NCBI RefSeq assembly: GCF_014201115.1
Contig: NZ_JACHDO010000001.1
Coordinates: 5,084,001 to 5,148,000, forward strand
Source of the DNA: Nocardiopsis metallicus
GTDB lineage: Bacteria > Actinomycetota > Actinomycetes > Streptosporangiales > Streptosporangiaceae
Direction of reading: 5' to 3'
DNA length: 64,000 nucleotides
Part shown: positions 15,094 through 22,168 of the stretch, piece after piece
How positions within the stretch are numbered: position 1 is the stretch's first letter
Layout: every line of letters begins with the position of its first letter
Program-made: the position numbers and the translations under genes
The notes under the pieces: model-generated
Seen by the model: the letters and a program-made list of their open reading frames with translations, nothing else
The model's database searches: none
Told to the model about the DNA's origin: nothing

Positions 15094-15151
15094 CCCGCGG
15101 TGGGAGATCTCCCACCGCGGGGGCGGGGCTGACCTGTAGGCGCAGGTCAGC
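15094..15151. promoter_or_regulatory. 28-bp perfect palindrome plus hairpin upstream of duplicated unit 2
   Basis: 15094-15121 is a perfect 28-bp palindrome without spacer, centred on GGGAGATCTCCC and flanked by CCGCGGT/ACCGCGG arms. 15128-15151 is a 9-bp stem (GCTGACCTG with CAGGTCAGC) around TAGGCG. This is the same pair of dyads as before unit 1, better preserved in the first and slightly decayed in the second. Position just after a stop codon and before a new ribosome site suits an operator or a regulated terminator. Confidence 0.65.
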
Positions 15152-15202
15152 ACCCGACCCCCACCCCCACACAATCGCATCGCAGACAAGGAGAGACACG
15201 GC

Positions 15203-15400
15203 ATGTCCAGCGCACCCGCGCCCATCGCGGGCGCATCCGTGCAGCCCGGCACCCACCAGGTGATGGTGTGGCTGTACCCCGTGGGCCAGCTCGCGCACTT
15301 GATCCCGCTGCCGCCCGGTACCGCCCGTGAGTTGGCGGCCCAGCTCAACGCCGCGGCCGACCTCGCCGAGCGGCTGTCCCGGGGGGAGGGGGAGAAGTGA
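15203..15400 (+). CDS. Small hypothetical protein of duplicated unit 2
   Basis: A 65-residue protein, AAGGAGAGA upstream. It starts MSSAPAPIAGASVQPGTHQV and has a hydrophobic middle (MVWLYPVGQLAHLIPLPPGT) and a C-terminal helix ARELAAQLNAAADLAERLSR. It overlaps the next gene (GTGA). The unit-1 counterpart is a 27-residue remnant. Function unknown. Confidence 0.55.
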   Translation: MSSAPAPIAGASVQPGTHQVMVWLYPVGQLAHLIPLPPGTARELAAQLNAAADLAERLSRGEGEK

Positions 15401-15954
15401 GCACGCGCGGAGCCATCGCCGTCCCCACCGACACCGGATGGCGGGGGCGCTACCACCACTTCGATTCCCGCCCCGCCCAGCTCGGTCACGAACTGTTGCA
15501 CCTCTACCACCGCACGTTCGACGGTGACCACGAGGCCATGGCCCGGGTGCTGATCGATGACCACCCGGCCGGGTGGGCCAACCTCATCGCCCTCTACTTT
15601 CCCTGGCCGGTCGATCAGGAGGAGTTCGCCCGGGTCGGATACGAGGGCGTGATGTCGGACGTCTGGGGCCGCTTCCCAGAGTGCTACTGCCACGGCCAGC
15701 ACAACGAGGCCACCGACGAGGCCGAGCAGACGCTCACCTGCCGCTGCCCGGACCCCGACACCGACTGCGGCCCGGAGTTCATCGAGTGGGCCTACGTGAT
15801 CACCCCGCAGGCTCTGCGGGTGTTCTCCTCCCGGCCCTTCGGGGTGCATCGGCTCATCGCCCTCGTGCCCTGGCAGCGCGATAACGCCCCCGACTGGCAG
15901 GCCGCGGAGGTCCGCGCCATCACCGGCGAGATCCCCGAGGACCTCACCCTCTGA
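15397..15954 (+). CDS. Hypothetical protein of duplicated unit 2 (STRGAIA family)
   Basis: A 185-residue paralogue of the gene at 14527, beginning MSTRGAIAVPTDTGWRGRYH and ending TGEIPEDLTL. The Cys/His cluster is kept (ECYCHGQHNEATDEAEQTLT, then CRCPDPDTDCGPE), with a few extra residues. Conservation of both cysteine pairs in the two copies argues for a structural or metal-binding role. Translation is coupled to the small gene before it. A strong terminator follows. Confidence 0.65.
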   Translation: MSTRGAIAVPTDTGWRGRYHHFDSRPAQLGHELLHLYHRTFDGDHEAMARVLIDDHPAGWANLIALYFPWPVDQEEFARVGYEGVMSDVWGRFPECYCHGQHNEATDEAEQTLTCRCPDPDTDCGPEFIEWAYVITPQALRVFSSRPFGVHRLIALVPWQRDNAPDWQAAEVRAITGEIPEDLTL

Positions 15955-15969
15955 TCCACCCACACCCCC

Positions 15970-16006
15970 GGGGGCCGCCCCCGAGCAGGGGCGGCCCCCG
16001 TCTTTT
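15970..16006 (+). terminator. Intrinsic terminator after the duplicated units
   Basis: A perfect 12-bp GC stem (15970-15981 with 15988-15999) with a CGAGCA loop, followed by GTCTTTT. It lies 15 bases after the stop of the second STRGAIA gene and just before the ribosome site of the methylase-like gene. Confidence 0.85.
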
Positions 16007-16021
16007 CGGAGGTCACCTCCC

Positions 16022-16885
16022 ATGGCCACCCATGACCCCAATGTCCTGGCCCACCGCATCGCCGACGCTGTCGATGCCGCCTGGCATCGTGCCCACGGCA
16101 CCGGCCACCTGGACATCCCCCTCTCAACCGTCGCCGCCCTGTCCCTGCTCACCGTGCCCGCACCCGACCGCCTCATACTGGTCCGCGCCTTGACCCGCGC
16201 CGACCGGGAAACCGTGCTCGGGATCGTGGCCGAGCAGTGGCGGTTGTTCGTCAACGCCCGCCCCGACCTCGCCACACCGGTGTTCCCGCTGATGAACGTC
16301 TGGCACGGCGACACCCCCGTTCCCGAACAGGCCCAGCAGGGCGCCCACGAGGCGGTGCGGGCCGCCCTCACCGCGGGGCTGTTCGACCTGACCGGCGAGG
16401 CCGATCGCCGCTACGACGTGGACGTGTTCGGGGTGCTGCTCACCGTCATGAAGAGCCGCACCGCCAAGGCCGCACACGGGGCGTTCTACACCCCCACCCA
16501 CATCGCCGACCTGCTCGCCCACCTGACCCTGGCCGAGCCCGGTCCGGTGCCGAGCGTCCACGAACCCGCGATCGGCACCGGCGGGCTGTGGCGCGCCGCC
16601 GCACAGGCCCTGCGCGACCACGGCCACGACCCGACCCGCGTGCTGTGGGTGGGCGCCGACATCGACCCGCTGGCGATCGCCTGCGCCGCCGTCAACAGCG
16701 TGTTGTGGGGGCTCGGCCCGCGGGTGCTGCTCACCGTCGGCGACACCCTCACCGACGACGTCATCACCCGCGCCCACGCCCAACGCGACGAGGCGTTGCA
16801 CCTGGCCCGCGAGGTCCGTAAGGCCCGCCGCCTGTTCGCCGCCCTGGACACCCTCACCCACCCCACCCGAAAGAAGGACACCTGA
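16022..16885 (+). CDS. N6-adenine DNA methylase-like protein without a visible NPPY motif
   Basis: A 287-residue protein. The second half looks like the HsdM-type methylase core: AHGAFYTPTHIADLLAHLTL, motif I as HEPAIGTGGLWRAAAQAL, and VGADIDPLAIACAAVN as the acidic SAM-binding strand. The catalytic N-P-P-Y/F motif that should follow is absent; after VGDTLTDDV the protein goes into a helical tail. It may bind SAM and DNA without methylating, or need a partner. Methylase-like proteins of this type are frequent on actinobacterial conjugative elements. It overlaps the next gene at TGATG. Confidence 0.7.
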   Translation: MATHDPNVLAHRIADAVDAAWHRAHGTGHLDIPLSTVAALSLLTVPAPDRLILVRALTRADRETVLGIVAEQWRLFVNARPDLATPVFPLMNVWHGDTPVPEQAQQGAHEAVRAALTAGLFDLTGEADRRYDVDVFGVLLTVMKSRTAKAAHGAFYTPTHIADLLAHLTLAEPGPVPSVHEPAIGTGGLWRAAAQALRDHGHDPTRVLWVGADIDPLAIACAAVNSVLWGLGPRVLLTVGDTLTDDVITRAHAQRDEALHLAREVRKARRLFAALDTLTHPTRKKDT

Positions 16886-17412
16886 TGATCGCCTTGCCGC
16901 ACACCGGTATCCGCGTCCCCACCACCACCGTGCACGTCCTGGCCGTCCACCAGACCGGGCAGGGCTGCGATGCCCTCCAGATCGCCCCCGTCCACGAAGG
17001 CCGCACCCTGCTCGGCTACGCCGTCAACACCGGTGGGGACACCCGGTTCGTCGCCGTCGACCGCCGGGGCGCGTTCATGGTGTGGTCGTTCATCGAGCAG
17101 ACGAAGATCTTCACCGACCCGGCGTTGAGCGACGCCGACGTGCTCGACCACCTCATTGCCGAACACGACTGGTCCCGGGCGGCGCGCGAGGCCCACACCA
17201 AGCGGTGCTACCTGGTGCGGATCCTGAACAGTGACCGGCTCCCGCAGAGCGCCGAGCTGGTCGACCTCGCCGTTCCCTACCCCGACTTCGAGGCGGCGGC
17301 CCGGGTTTTGCGTACGCAGCCGCTTCCCGAAGGGGCGGTGCGGATGGAGCTGTGGACCGGCACCATGTGGGAGGTCGTCCACGACCGGCCCACCACCAGG
17401 GAGGGCGGATGA
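16885..17412 (+). CDS. LPHTG-family accessory protein, paralogue 2
   Basis: A 175-residue protein starting MIALPHTGIRVPTTTVHVLA, with LLGYAVNTGGDTRFVAVDRR in the middle and LPEGAVRMELWTG at the end. It aligns along its length with the proteins at 13778 and 17409. It overlaps the methylase-like gene before it and the paralogue after it, so the three are co-translated. Function unknown. Confidence 0.65.
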   Translation: MIALPHTGIRVPTTTVHVLAVHQTGQGCDALQIAPVHEGRTLLGYAVNTGGDTRFVAVDRRGAFMVWSFIEQTKIFTDPALSDADVLDHLIAEHDWSRAAREAHTKRCYLVRILNSDRLPQSAELVDLAVPYPDFEAAARVLRTQPLPEGAVRMELWTGTMWEVVHDRPTTREGG

Positions 17413-17960
17413 TCGGCCTGCCGCACACCGGCATGGGCGTCCCCCGTGCCGGTGTGCGCATCACCCAGGTGGAGGACCTCACCACCTTGGTCGACGGCCC
17501 CGCCTGGCGCGCCCGCCTCCACGACGGGCCCACCCTGCTCGGATACCTCCTGCAAGACGGCTCAGGAGCCACGGTGTTCGAGCCCGAGGATCCGTCCGCG
17601 CGCCGGACCATGGCCGAGTTCACCGCCGGATGCCGCCTGCCGTGGGACCAGGAGAACACCGAGCCGTTGGCGGAGTTCGTCCACGACCTGCTCAAGACCG
17701 AACACGACCAAGCCGATGCCGTTGCCGCCGCCCACCGCAGGGGCCACTACCTCATCCGGGCCGCACCGCTGGGGTTCGAGATGTACGACGGCCCGATGAT
17801 GCTCCCGCTCACCGTGCCCGACGGGGTGTTCCCCGACTACCGGAGCGCTTATGAGGCGGCCCTGCGGGTGGAGCTTCCACCTCGGGTGTTCCGTGCCGAG
17901 CTGTGGATGGGCCAGGCCCGGGGGTGGGTGCGGATCCGCCCCGAACCGGGCGTTCATTAA
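17409..17960 (+). CDS. LPHTG-family accessory protein, paralogue 3
   Basis: A 183-residue protein from the ATG overlapping the previous stop. It begins MIGLPHTGMGVPRAGVRITQ, carries LHDGPTLLGYLLQDGSGATV (compare LLGYAVNTGG in paralogue 2), a RGHYLIRAAP stretch like KKGRYVVRYA in paralogue 1, and ends with VFRAELWMGQARGWVRIRP. It is the last plus-strand gene before the group II intron. Confidence 0.65.
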   Translation: MIGLPHTGMGVPRAGVRITQVEDLTTLVDGPAWRARLHDGPTLLGYLLQDGSGATVFEPEDPSARRTMAEFTAGCRLPWDQENTEPLAEFVHDLLKTEHDQADAVAAAHRRGHYLIRAAPLGFEMYDGPMMLPLTVPDGVFPDYRSAYEAALRVELPPRVFRAELWMGQARGWVRIRPEPGVH

Positions 17961-18009
17961 GCGCTACGACCGAACGGGGCCGGGGAGCCTCCCCAGCCCG
18001 GATCGTGCG

Positions 18010-19920
18010 ATCGGGTAGGAGGGCCGGGTCGCCCGGCCCTCCCCCCACACCACCGGACATGCGGGCCCGCATCCGGCGGTTCGTCAAACTGATCTCAACC
18101 GCTGCCAGGTCGGCTTGAGCATCCGCAGACCAAAGCCCTCCCAGTAGGAGTTGGGCAGCGCCTGCTGAAGGACGACCGAGCCACCGATCCGCCAGTACCC
18201 CTTGCTGCTGATCACCCAGTCCCGGGCCACACGATCCGAGATACCGAGCGAGCGCAACATCCGGCGGCGGGTCCTGGCCCGCTTCCATTCCTTCCAACGG
18301 ACCTGCCGCATCCTGCGGCGGAGCCATTCATCCAACCCCTGGAACACCCTGGGGGTGTCCGCGAGCCGGAAGTAACCCATCCACCCGACGATGAACCGGT
18401 TCAACCGGCCGATGCGATACTCCATCGCAACCGACCACCGGCGCGAGGTCAGCTCCCGGATCCGCACCTTCCAGCGCCTGAGCGCCTTGGGATCGACCCG
18501 GATACGCACCCCGGCCCGGGTGAAGTAGAAACCGAACCCCAGCAACGTCGCGACGGATGCCGGAACCACCTTCGACTTCTCCCGGTTCACCTTCAGCTTC
18601 AACCGCTGCTCGACCACGACCGTGATCGAGTCGAGCACCCTGTGAGCGGCCCGCCTGCTACGCGTGAAGACACGGATGTCATCGGCGTAGCGCACGAACC
18701 GGTGACCGCGACGCCACAGCTCCCGATCCAGGTCGTCGAGCATGATGTTGGACAGGACCGGCGAAAGCGGAGACCCCTGCGGGGTCCCCTGCGCGCTCGG
18801 CATCTTGACCCCGTCCGCCATGATCCCGGCTTCCAGAAAGGACCGGATCAGTCGCAGCACCCTGCGGTCGTCAACCCTGCGCGCCACCCGGGCCATCAAC
18901 ACATCGTGCTGGACCCGGTCGAAGAACCGGTCCAGGTCGATGTCCACGACCCATCGGTGGCCGTCCTCAATAGCCCGCCGCGCGACCCGCACCGCCTGAT
19001 GGGCGGACCGGCCGGGACGGAACCCGAACGAAGACCCGGAGAACTCCGGGTCGAAGATCGGGGTGAGGACCTGCGCGATGGCCTGCTGGATCAAACGGTC
19101 CAGCACCGTGGGAACACCCAGCATCCGCTCGCCGCCCCCGGGCTTGGGGATCATCACCCGGCGGACCGGCGAGGGCCGGTATCTCCCCGCGTCGAGTTCT
19201 TCCCGAACGCCCTCCCAGTGCTCGCGCAGCCATCCCCGCAGATCAGCGGTAGTGACTCCATCCACACCCGGGGCACCCCGGTTGGTCTCGACCCGTTCGA
19301 GCGCCGCGGCCAGGTTCGCGCTGGACAGCATTCGCTGCCACAGATCCCCCTGGCCGTGGTGGACATCGTCTCCAGGCCGCGCCGACAGGTCACTACGCTC
19401 TACGGCGGTACTCAACGGAAATGCACCGTCCCCTCCCACCGCAGGCCCGCCTTCGGCGGGGTGGCTGCGATCTGTGTGACCAGCACGAGCGGCACCGGTT
19501 CCTCTGTCCCATTTGACGTTCGGCCCTTCCCAGCCCACGAGCGATCCCGGCTGGTACTACGACCTCTGCTGACTTCTGCCCGGTCAGCCGCTCCCTTGCG
19601 GTCGCGGCCGTCGGCGCGGCGACATACTCAGCACAACCGACACCCGGACAGACCTCCCCAGGTAAGAACAGCTACTTTCCCCCTACGCCTGCCGCATCTA
19701 CACCCCGGCCGTCTTGGCAGTGACGGGCTTCGCCATCCATGGCTGGCTCACCCCGACCGGACTGCCTTGTATGCGGTTCGTGTTCCTCAGTGCAGGGTTT
19801 CGCCTCGGGCTTCCTCCCGACCCCACCTCGCGGTGACGCCGTTGCCTCCGGCTCAGAGTTAGCACTGCCGCTTCCTCTAGAGGACTTCCACCTCCAAGCA
19901 ACTGCCCATGCTGGGCACAC
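18010..19920 (-). mobile_element. Group II intron (class C-like) with its reverse transcriptase
   Basis: Read on the minus strand, the element starts GTGTGCCCAGCATGGGC at 19920, the canonical 5' end. It ends in a domain VI hairpin (GGAGGGCCGGG-CGA-CCCGGCCCTCC) followed by TACCCGAT, with the unpaired A seven bases from the 3' end at about 18010. A domain V-like hairpin (GCCGGATGCGGG/CCCGCATGTCCGGT) lies just before it. The reverse transcriptase is encoded within. The 5' exon is a terminator hairpin followed by TTCTTCATG, the target preferred by class C introns. Length is about 1.9 kb. It separates two converging operons and interrupts no gene. The exact 3' end is inferred from the fold, not from an empty site. 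Confidence 0.85.
18084..19538 (-). CDS. ltrA: Group II intron reverse transcriptase/maturase
   Basis: A 484-residue protein encoded in intron domain IV. Reverse transcriptase blocks run from RGAPGVDGVTTADLRGWL through MLGVPTVLDRLIQQAIAQVL, SFGFRPGRSAHQAVRVARRA, VDIDLDRFFDRVQHDVLM and GTPQGSPLSPVLSNIMLDDL to the catalytic Y-A-D-D at residues 284-287. The maturase (X/GIIM) region follows (IGRLNRFIVGWMGYF, MRQVRWKEWKRARTRRRMLR). There is no HNH endonuclease domain, as expected for class C introns, which use pre-formed single strands or terminator hairpins. The reading frame appears intact, so the intron may be mobile. The first 65 residues are not conserved and a start further in is possible. 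Confidence 0.9.
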   Translation of the reverse strand: MGWEGPNVKWDRGTGAARAGHTDRSHPAEGGPAVGGDGAFPLSTAVERSDLSARPGDDVHHGQGDLWQRMLSSANLAAALERVETNRGAPGVDGVTTADLRGWLREHWEGVREELDAGRYRPSPVRRVMIPKPGGGERMLGVPTVLDRLIQQAIAQVLTPIFDPEFSGSSFGFRPGRSAHQAVRVARRAIEDGHRWVVDIDLDRFFDRVQHDVLMARVARRVDDRRVLRLIRSFLEAGIMADGVKMPSAQGTPQGSPLSPVLSNIMLDDLDRELWRRGHRFVRYADDIRVFTRSRRAAHRVLDSITVVVEQRLKLKVNREKSKVVPASVATLLGFGFYFTRAGVRIRVDPKALRRWKVRIRELTSRRWSVAMEYRIGRLNRFIVGWMGYFRLADTPRVFQGLDEWLRRRMRQVRWKEWKRARTRRRMLRSLGISDRVARDWVISSKGYWRIGGSVVLQQALPNSYWEGFGLRMLKPTWQRLRSV

Positions 19921-19921
19921 C

Positions 19922-19952
19922 ATGAAGAAGGGCCGGGGGTGACCCCCGGCCC
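19922..19952 (-). terminator. Terminator of the T4SS operon, also target of the group II intron
   Basis: On the minus strand a GGGCCGGGG stem (19952-19944) pairs with CCCCGGCCC (19938-19930) around GTCAC and is followed by TTCTTCATG; the intron begins at the next base. It lies at the 3' end of the minus-strand conjugation operon and probably terminates it. Confidence 0.8.
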
Positions 19953-19968
19953 TCGCGGTGTGACCTGC

Positions 19969-19984
19969 GACCAAGCAAAGCCAA
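19969..19984 (+). repeat. 16-bp repeat copy 2 (first copy at 9930)
   Basis: Exact second copy of GACCAAGCAAAGCCAA, in the same orientation, between the T4SS operon end and its terminator. Confidence 0.7.
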
Positions 19985-20022
19985 AACCGCTACGTCGAGA
20001 ATAACCCGATGGCGTACTCGGG

Positions 20023-20160
20023 TCACCCCCACCGATAGGCGATGTAGCGACCCAGGAACCGGGCCAGGGCGATCGTGCTCACGCAACCCCAGACCAGGGC
20101 GGCGAGCCACACCAGCGAGCGGAGGTCGATCTCCCACCTCCAGGACCATGCAACCAGCAG
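20023..20160 (-). CDS. Possible small membrane peptide after the peptidoglycan hydrolase gene
   Basis: The frame ends YRWG at 20023 and reads LLLVAWSWRWEIDLRS, then LVWLAALVWGCVSTIALARF, i.e. one or two membrane helices, directly after the hydrolase gene. There is no good ATG in frame: CTG at 20160 or GTG at 20112 are the options, so the true start is open. It may be a small lysis-related or holin-like peptide, or noise. Low confidence. Confidence 0.3.
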   Translation of the reverse strand: MLVAWSWRWEIDLRSLVWLAALVWGCVSTIALARFLGRYIAYRWG

Positions 20161-20182
20161 GAGAACTTCGAGGGCAGCGTCA

Positions 20183-21271
20183 TCACAGGTCTCCCGTGGA
20201 TGAGGGGCGGACGGCGCCCATGAACCGGGGGGTGTAGAACGGGCCGTCCACGGGTTCCACACGGACGGTCTGTCCGCTGGAGGGGGCGTTGGCCATCTGG
20301 CCGTCGCCGACGTACATGGTCACGTGGGTGGGCGGGTCCCCGGGGGCGTAGGGGCGGGTGTCGTAGAACAGCAGGTCCCCGGGCTGGAGCCGGTCCAGGG
20401 GTACGCGGGTTCCGGCGTTGAACTGGTCGGTGGTCACCCTCGGGATGGCCACCCCGGCGGCCTCCCACGCGCGCATGGTCAGCCCGGAGCAGTCGAACCC
20501 GTCCGGCCCCGTCCCGCCCCACACATACGGTTTGCCGACCTGGTCCAGCGCCCACTGAGCCGCGGTGCGTCCGGCCTCGCTGCCCGGACCGCCGCCGATG
20601 CCGGTGCCGGGGTGGGCGGCGGTGTAGGCGTCGATCTCGGCCAGGACGTCGTCCACATACCAATCCGCGTGGTTGTAGCGGAACAGGGCGTCTTCGAGGT
20701 CCTCGCGGTCGGTGAAGTCCACCTGCTGGTCGGGGTGGCTGGCGCACAGCTCCACCGCCGTCGCCGCCACCGAGTCGAACACGTTGTGCGGGTCCGCTCG
20801 CCCGTCGCCGTTGCCGTCGACACCGTAGTCGTCCCAGTTCGCCGGGAGGTGTTGGGTCACCCCGACCGCGGCGTCATAGACGGTATCCCCGTCCCACACA
20901 CCGCCATCGGTGTCGTAGTGGGGGGTGAGGTTGCCGCCCACACCGCTGCCGTCCAGGACGGGTCCGACCACGGGCGGGTCGGTGTCCCCGGTGGGGGAGA
21001 TCGTGCTCCCGGCCGCGTGGTCGGATTCGACCGCGCCGATGCCGGCGAGGATCTGCCAGCGCATCCCGGTGCACTGCGGGTACTCGGCGTCCAGAGCGCG
21101 GGCCCCTGCGAGATAGGCGTCCAGCAGTACCGGATGGATGCCGTCCACCTGATCGGGTGCGGCCCCTCGGTGGGGGTCCTCCACCAGGGCGCCGAGCAGG
21201 GACACGGCCAGGCCGATCGTGAGTGGGACAGCGATGAGCGCGCACCCGCAGCCGAGCGGGTTACCCATCAC
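20183..21271 (-). CDS. VirB1-like peptidoglycan hydrolase (lytic transglycosylase plus NlpC/P60)
   Basis: A 362-residue exported protein. The N-terminal membrane anchor is CGCALIAVPLTIGLAVSLLG. A lytic-transglycosylase-like domain follows (MRWQILAGIGAVESDHAAGS, with the catalytic Glu in GAVESDH, and DAAVGVTQHLPANWDDYGVD). The C-terminal NlpC/P60 cysteine peptidase carries the catalytic Cys in DGFDCSGLTMRAWEAAG and the His in THVTMYVGDGQMANAP. It opens the cell wall for the conjugation channel. It overlaps the replication-relaxation gene and closes the T4SS operon. Both catalytic centres look intact. Confidence 0.87.
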   Translation of the reverse strand: MMGNPLGCGCALIAVPLTIGLAVSLLGALVEDPHRGAAPDQVDGIHPVLLDAYLAGARALDAEYPQCTGMRWQILAGIGAVESDHAAGSTISPTGDTDPPVVGPVLDGSGVGGNLTPHYDTDGGVWDGDTVYDAAVGVTQHLPANWDDYGVDGNGDGRADPHNVFDSVAATAVELCASHPDQQVDFTDREDLEDALFRYNHADWYVDDVLAEIDAYTAAHPGTGIGGGPGSEAGRTAAQWALDQVGKPYVWGGTGPDGFDCSGLTMRAWEAAGVAIPRVTTDQFNAGTRVPLDRLQPGDLLFYDTRPYAPGDPPTHVTMYVGDGQMANAPSSGQTVRVEPVDGPFYTPRFMGAVRPSSTGDL

Positions 21272-22146
21272 CGTCCTCCTCCCACCCCGGGAGGGGCGGC
21301 TGCACCACCGCCTCCCCGGGGGTCAGCTCCGAGAGCCGGAATCGCTGCCCGCTGGGGTCGTTGAACAGCGCCCACACGGCATCGGCGGGATGGGACCCGT
21401 GGACCGCCGTCGCGGCGGCCACGGGCGCGCGGGGGATGCGGGTGCGCAGGTTCCGCTCCCTGGCGGTGGTGGGCACCCACAAAAGGACCACGCCGCGGTG
21501 ACTGGTCACTCGCCGCAGCTCGGCGTACGCATCCAGCTTCTCGGCCAGACGGCGCAGGGGTTCGGCGCCAGTGTCGTACTCCAGGTAGAAGGAGGTGGTG
21601 CGGCCGTCCTCGGTCCAGGTTCCGGCGGCGTCGGGGCGCACGATGTCCCCCCCACCGGGCCTCGCACTCGGCGGCGGTCTGCCACCGCAGCCGGGTGGTG
21701 TGGCGGCGGGTGTGGGCGGCCAAGGCCACGAACACGTCATTGGTGCCGACGGTGTGGTTGAGGCTGGCCCGGTAGGCCAACGCGAGAGCGCGGTCGCGCC
21801 GGTATCCCAGCTCCCGCACCGTGGTCCCCTGGCGGGCGGCGAGGAGTTCGGCGCCGGGGGCGTCGAGCACGTAGTGCCAGGGCGCGGAACCGGTGGGGGT
21901 CCAGGGCCGGAACCGGTCCAGTGCCCGCAGCCGGTACAGGGACGCCAGGCGCTGTTTGGCGGTGCTGTAGGAGTCGAAGAACAGCGCGGCGAGCTGGTGG
22001 GTGGTGAAGGTGCGGTGCTCCCAGACCAGGCGCATGATCTCCACGTCCCGCGGGGTGACCCTGCGGATGAGGTGCCGCAGGACGTCGGGGGAGGAGCGGG
22101 GGCGGGGGAGCGGACGGTGGTCGGGGCGGGGACGGGTGGTGCGCAC
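21261..22146 (-). pseudogene. Replication-relaxation family protein, frameshifted in a run of seven G
   Basis: Begins at the GTG at 22146 with AAGGAG six bases upstream (MRTTRPRPDHRPLPRPRSSP). The winged-helix part reads VTPRDVEIMRLVWEHRTFTT, then HQLAALFFDSYSTAKQRLAS, typical of replication-relaxation proteins of actinobacterial elements. After AECEARWGG the frame is lost; the rest of the protein continues in the next frame as GDIVRPDAAGTWTEDGRTTS and FYLEYDTGAEPLRRLAEKLD to the stop at 21261. The break is at a run of seven C on the plus strand (21647-21653); six would restore the frame. Either a sequencing indel, a slippery site or real decay. If intact the protein would be about 295 residues. 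Confidence 0.75.
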
Positions 22147-22168
22147 AGCGTGCTCCTTCGGACGGTTT

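Larger units (their letters stand above)
14335..15954 (+). repeat. Tandem duplication of a regulatory-dyad/small-gene/STRGAIA-gene unit
   Basis: Two head-to-tail units of roughly 740 and 860 bases. Each contains a GGGAGATCTCCC-centred palindrome, a TAGGCG-loop hairpin, a CAATCGCATCGCAGA stretch, a short ORF starting MSS and a STRGAIA-family gene. The two units differ by many substitutions and an internal deletion in the short ORF of unit 1, so the duplication is old but kept. Confidence 0.75.

Noticed and set aside
20079..20183. 34-codon frame starting MTLPSKFSCW overlapping the hydrolase stop
   Set aside because: Although its ATG overlaps the stop in a coupling manner, its composition is shadow-like and the membrane-helix frame in the same place looks more protein-like.
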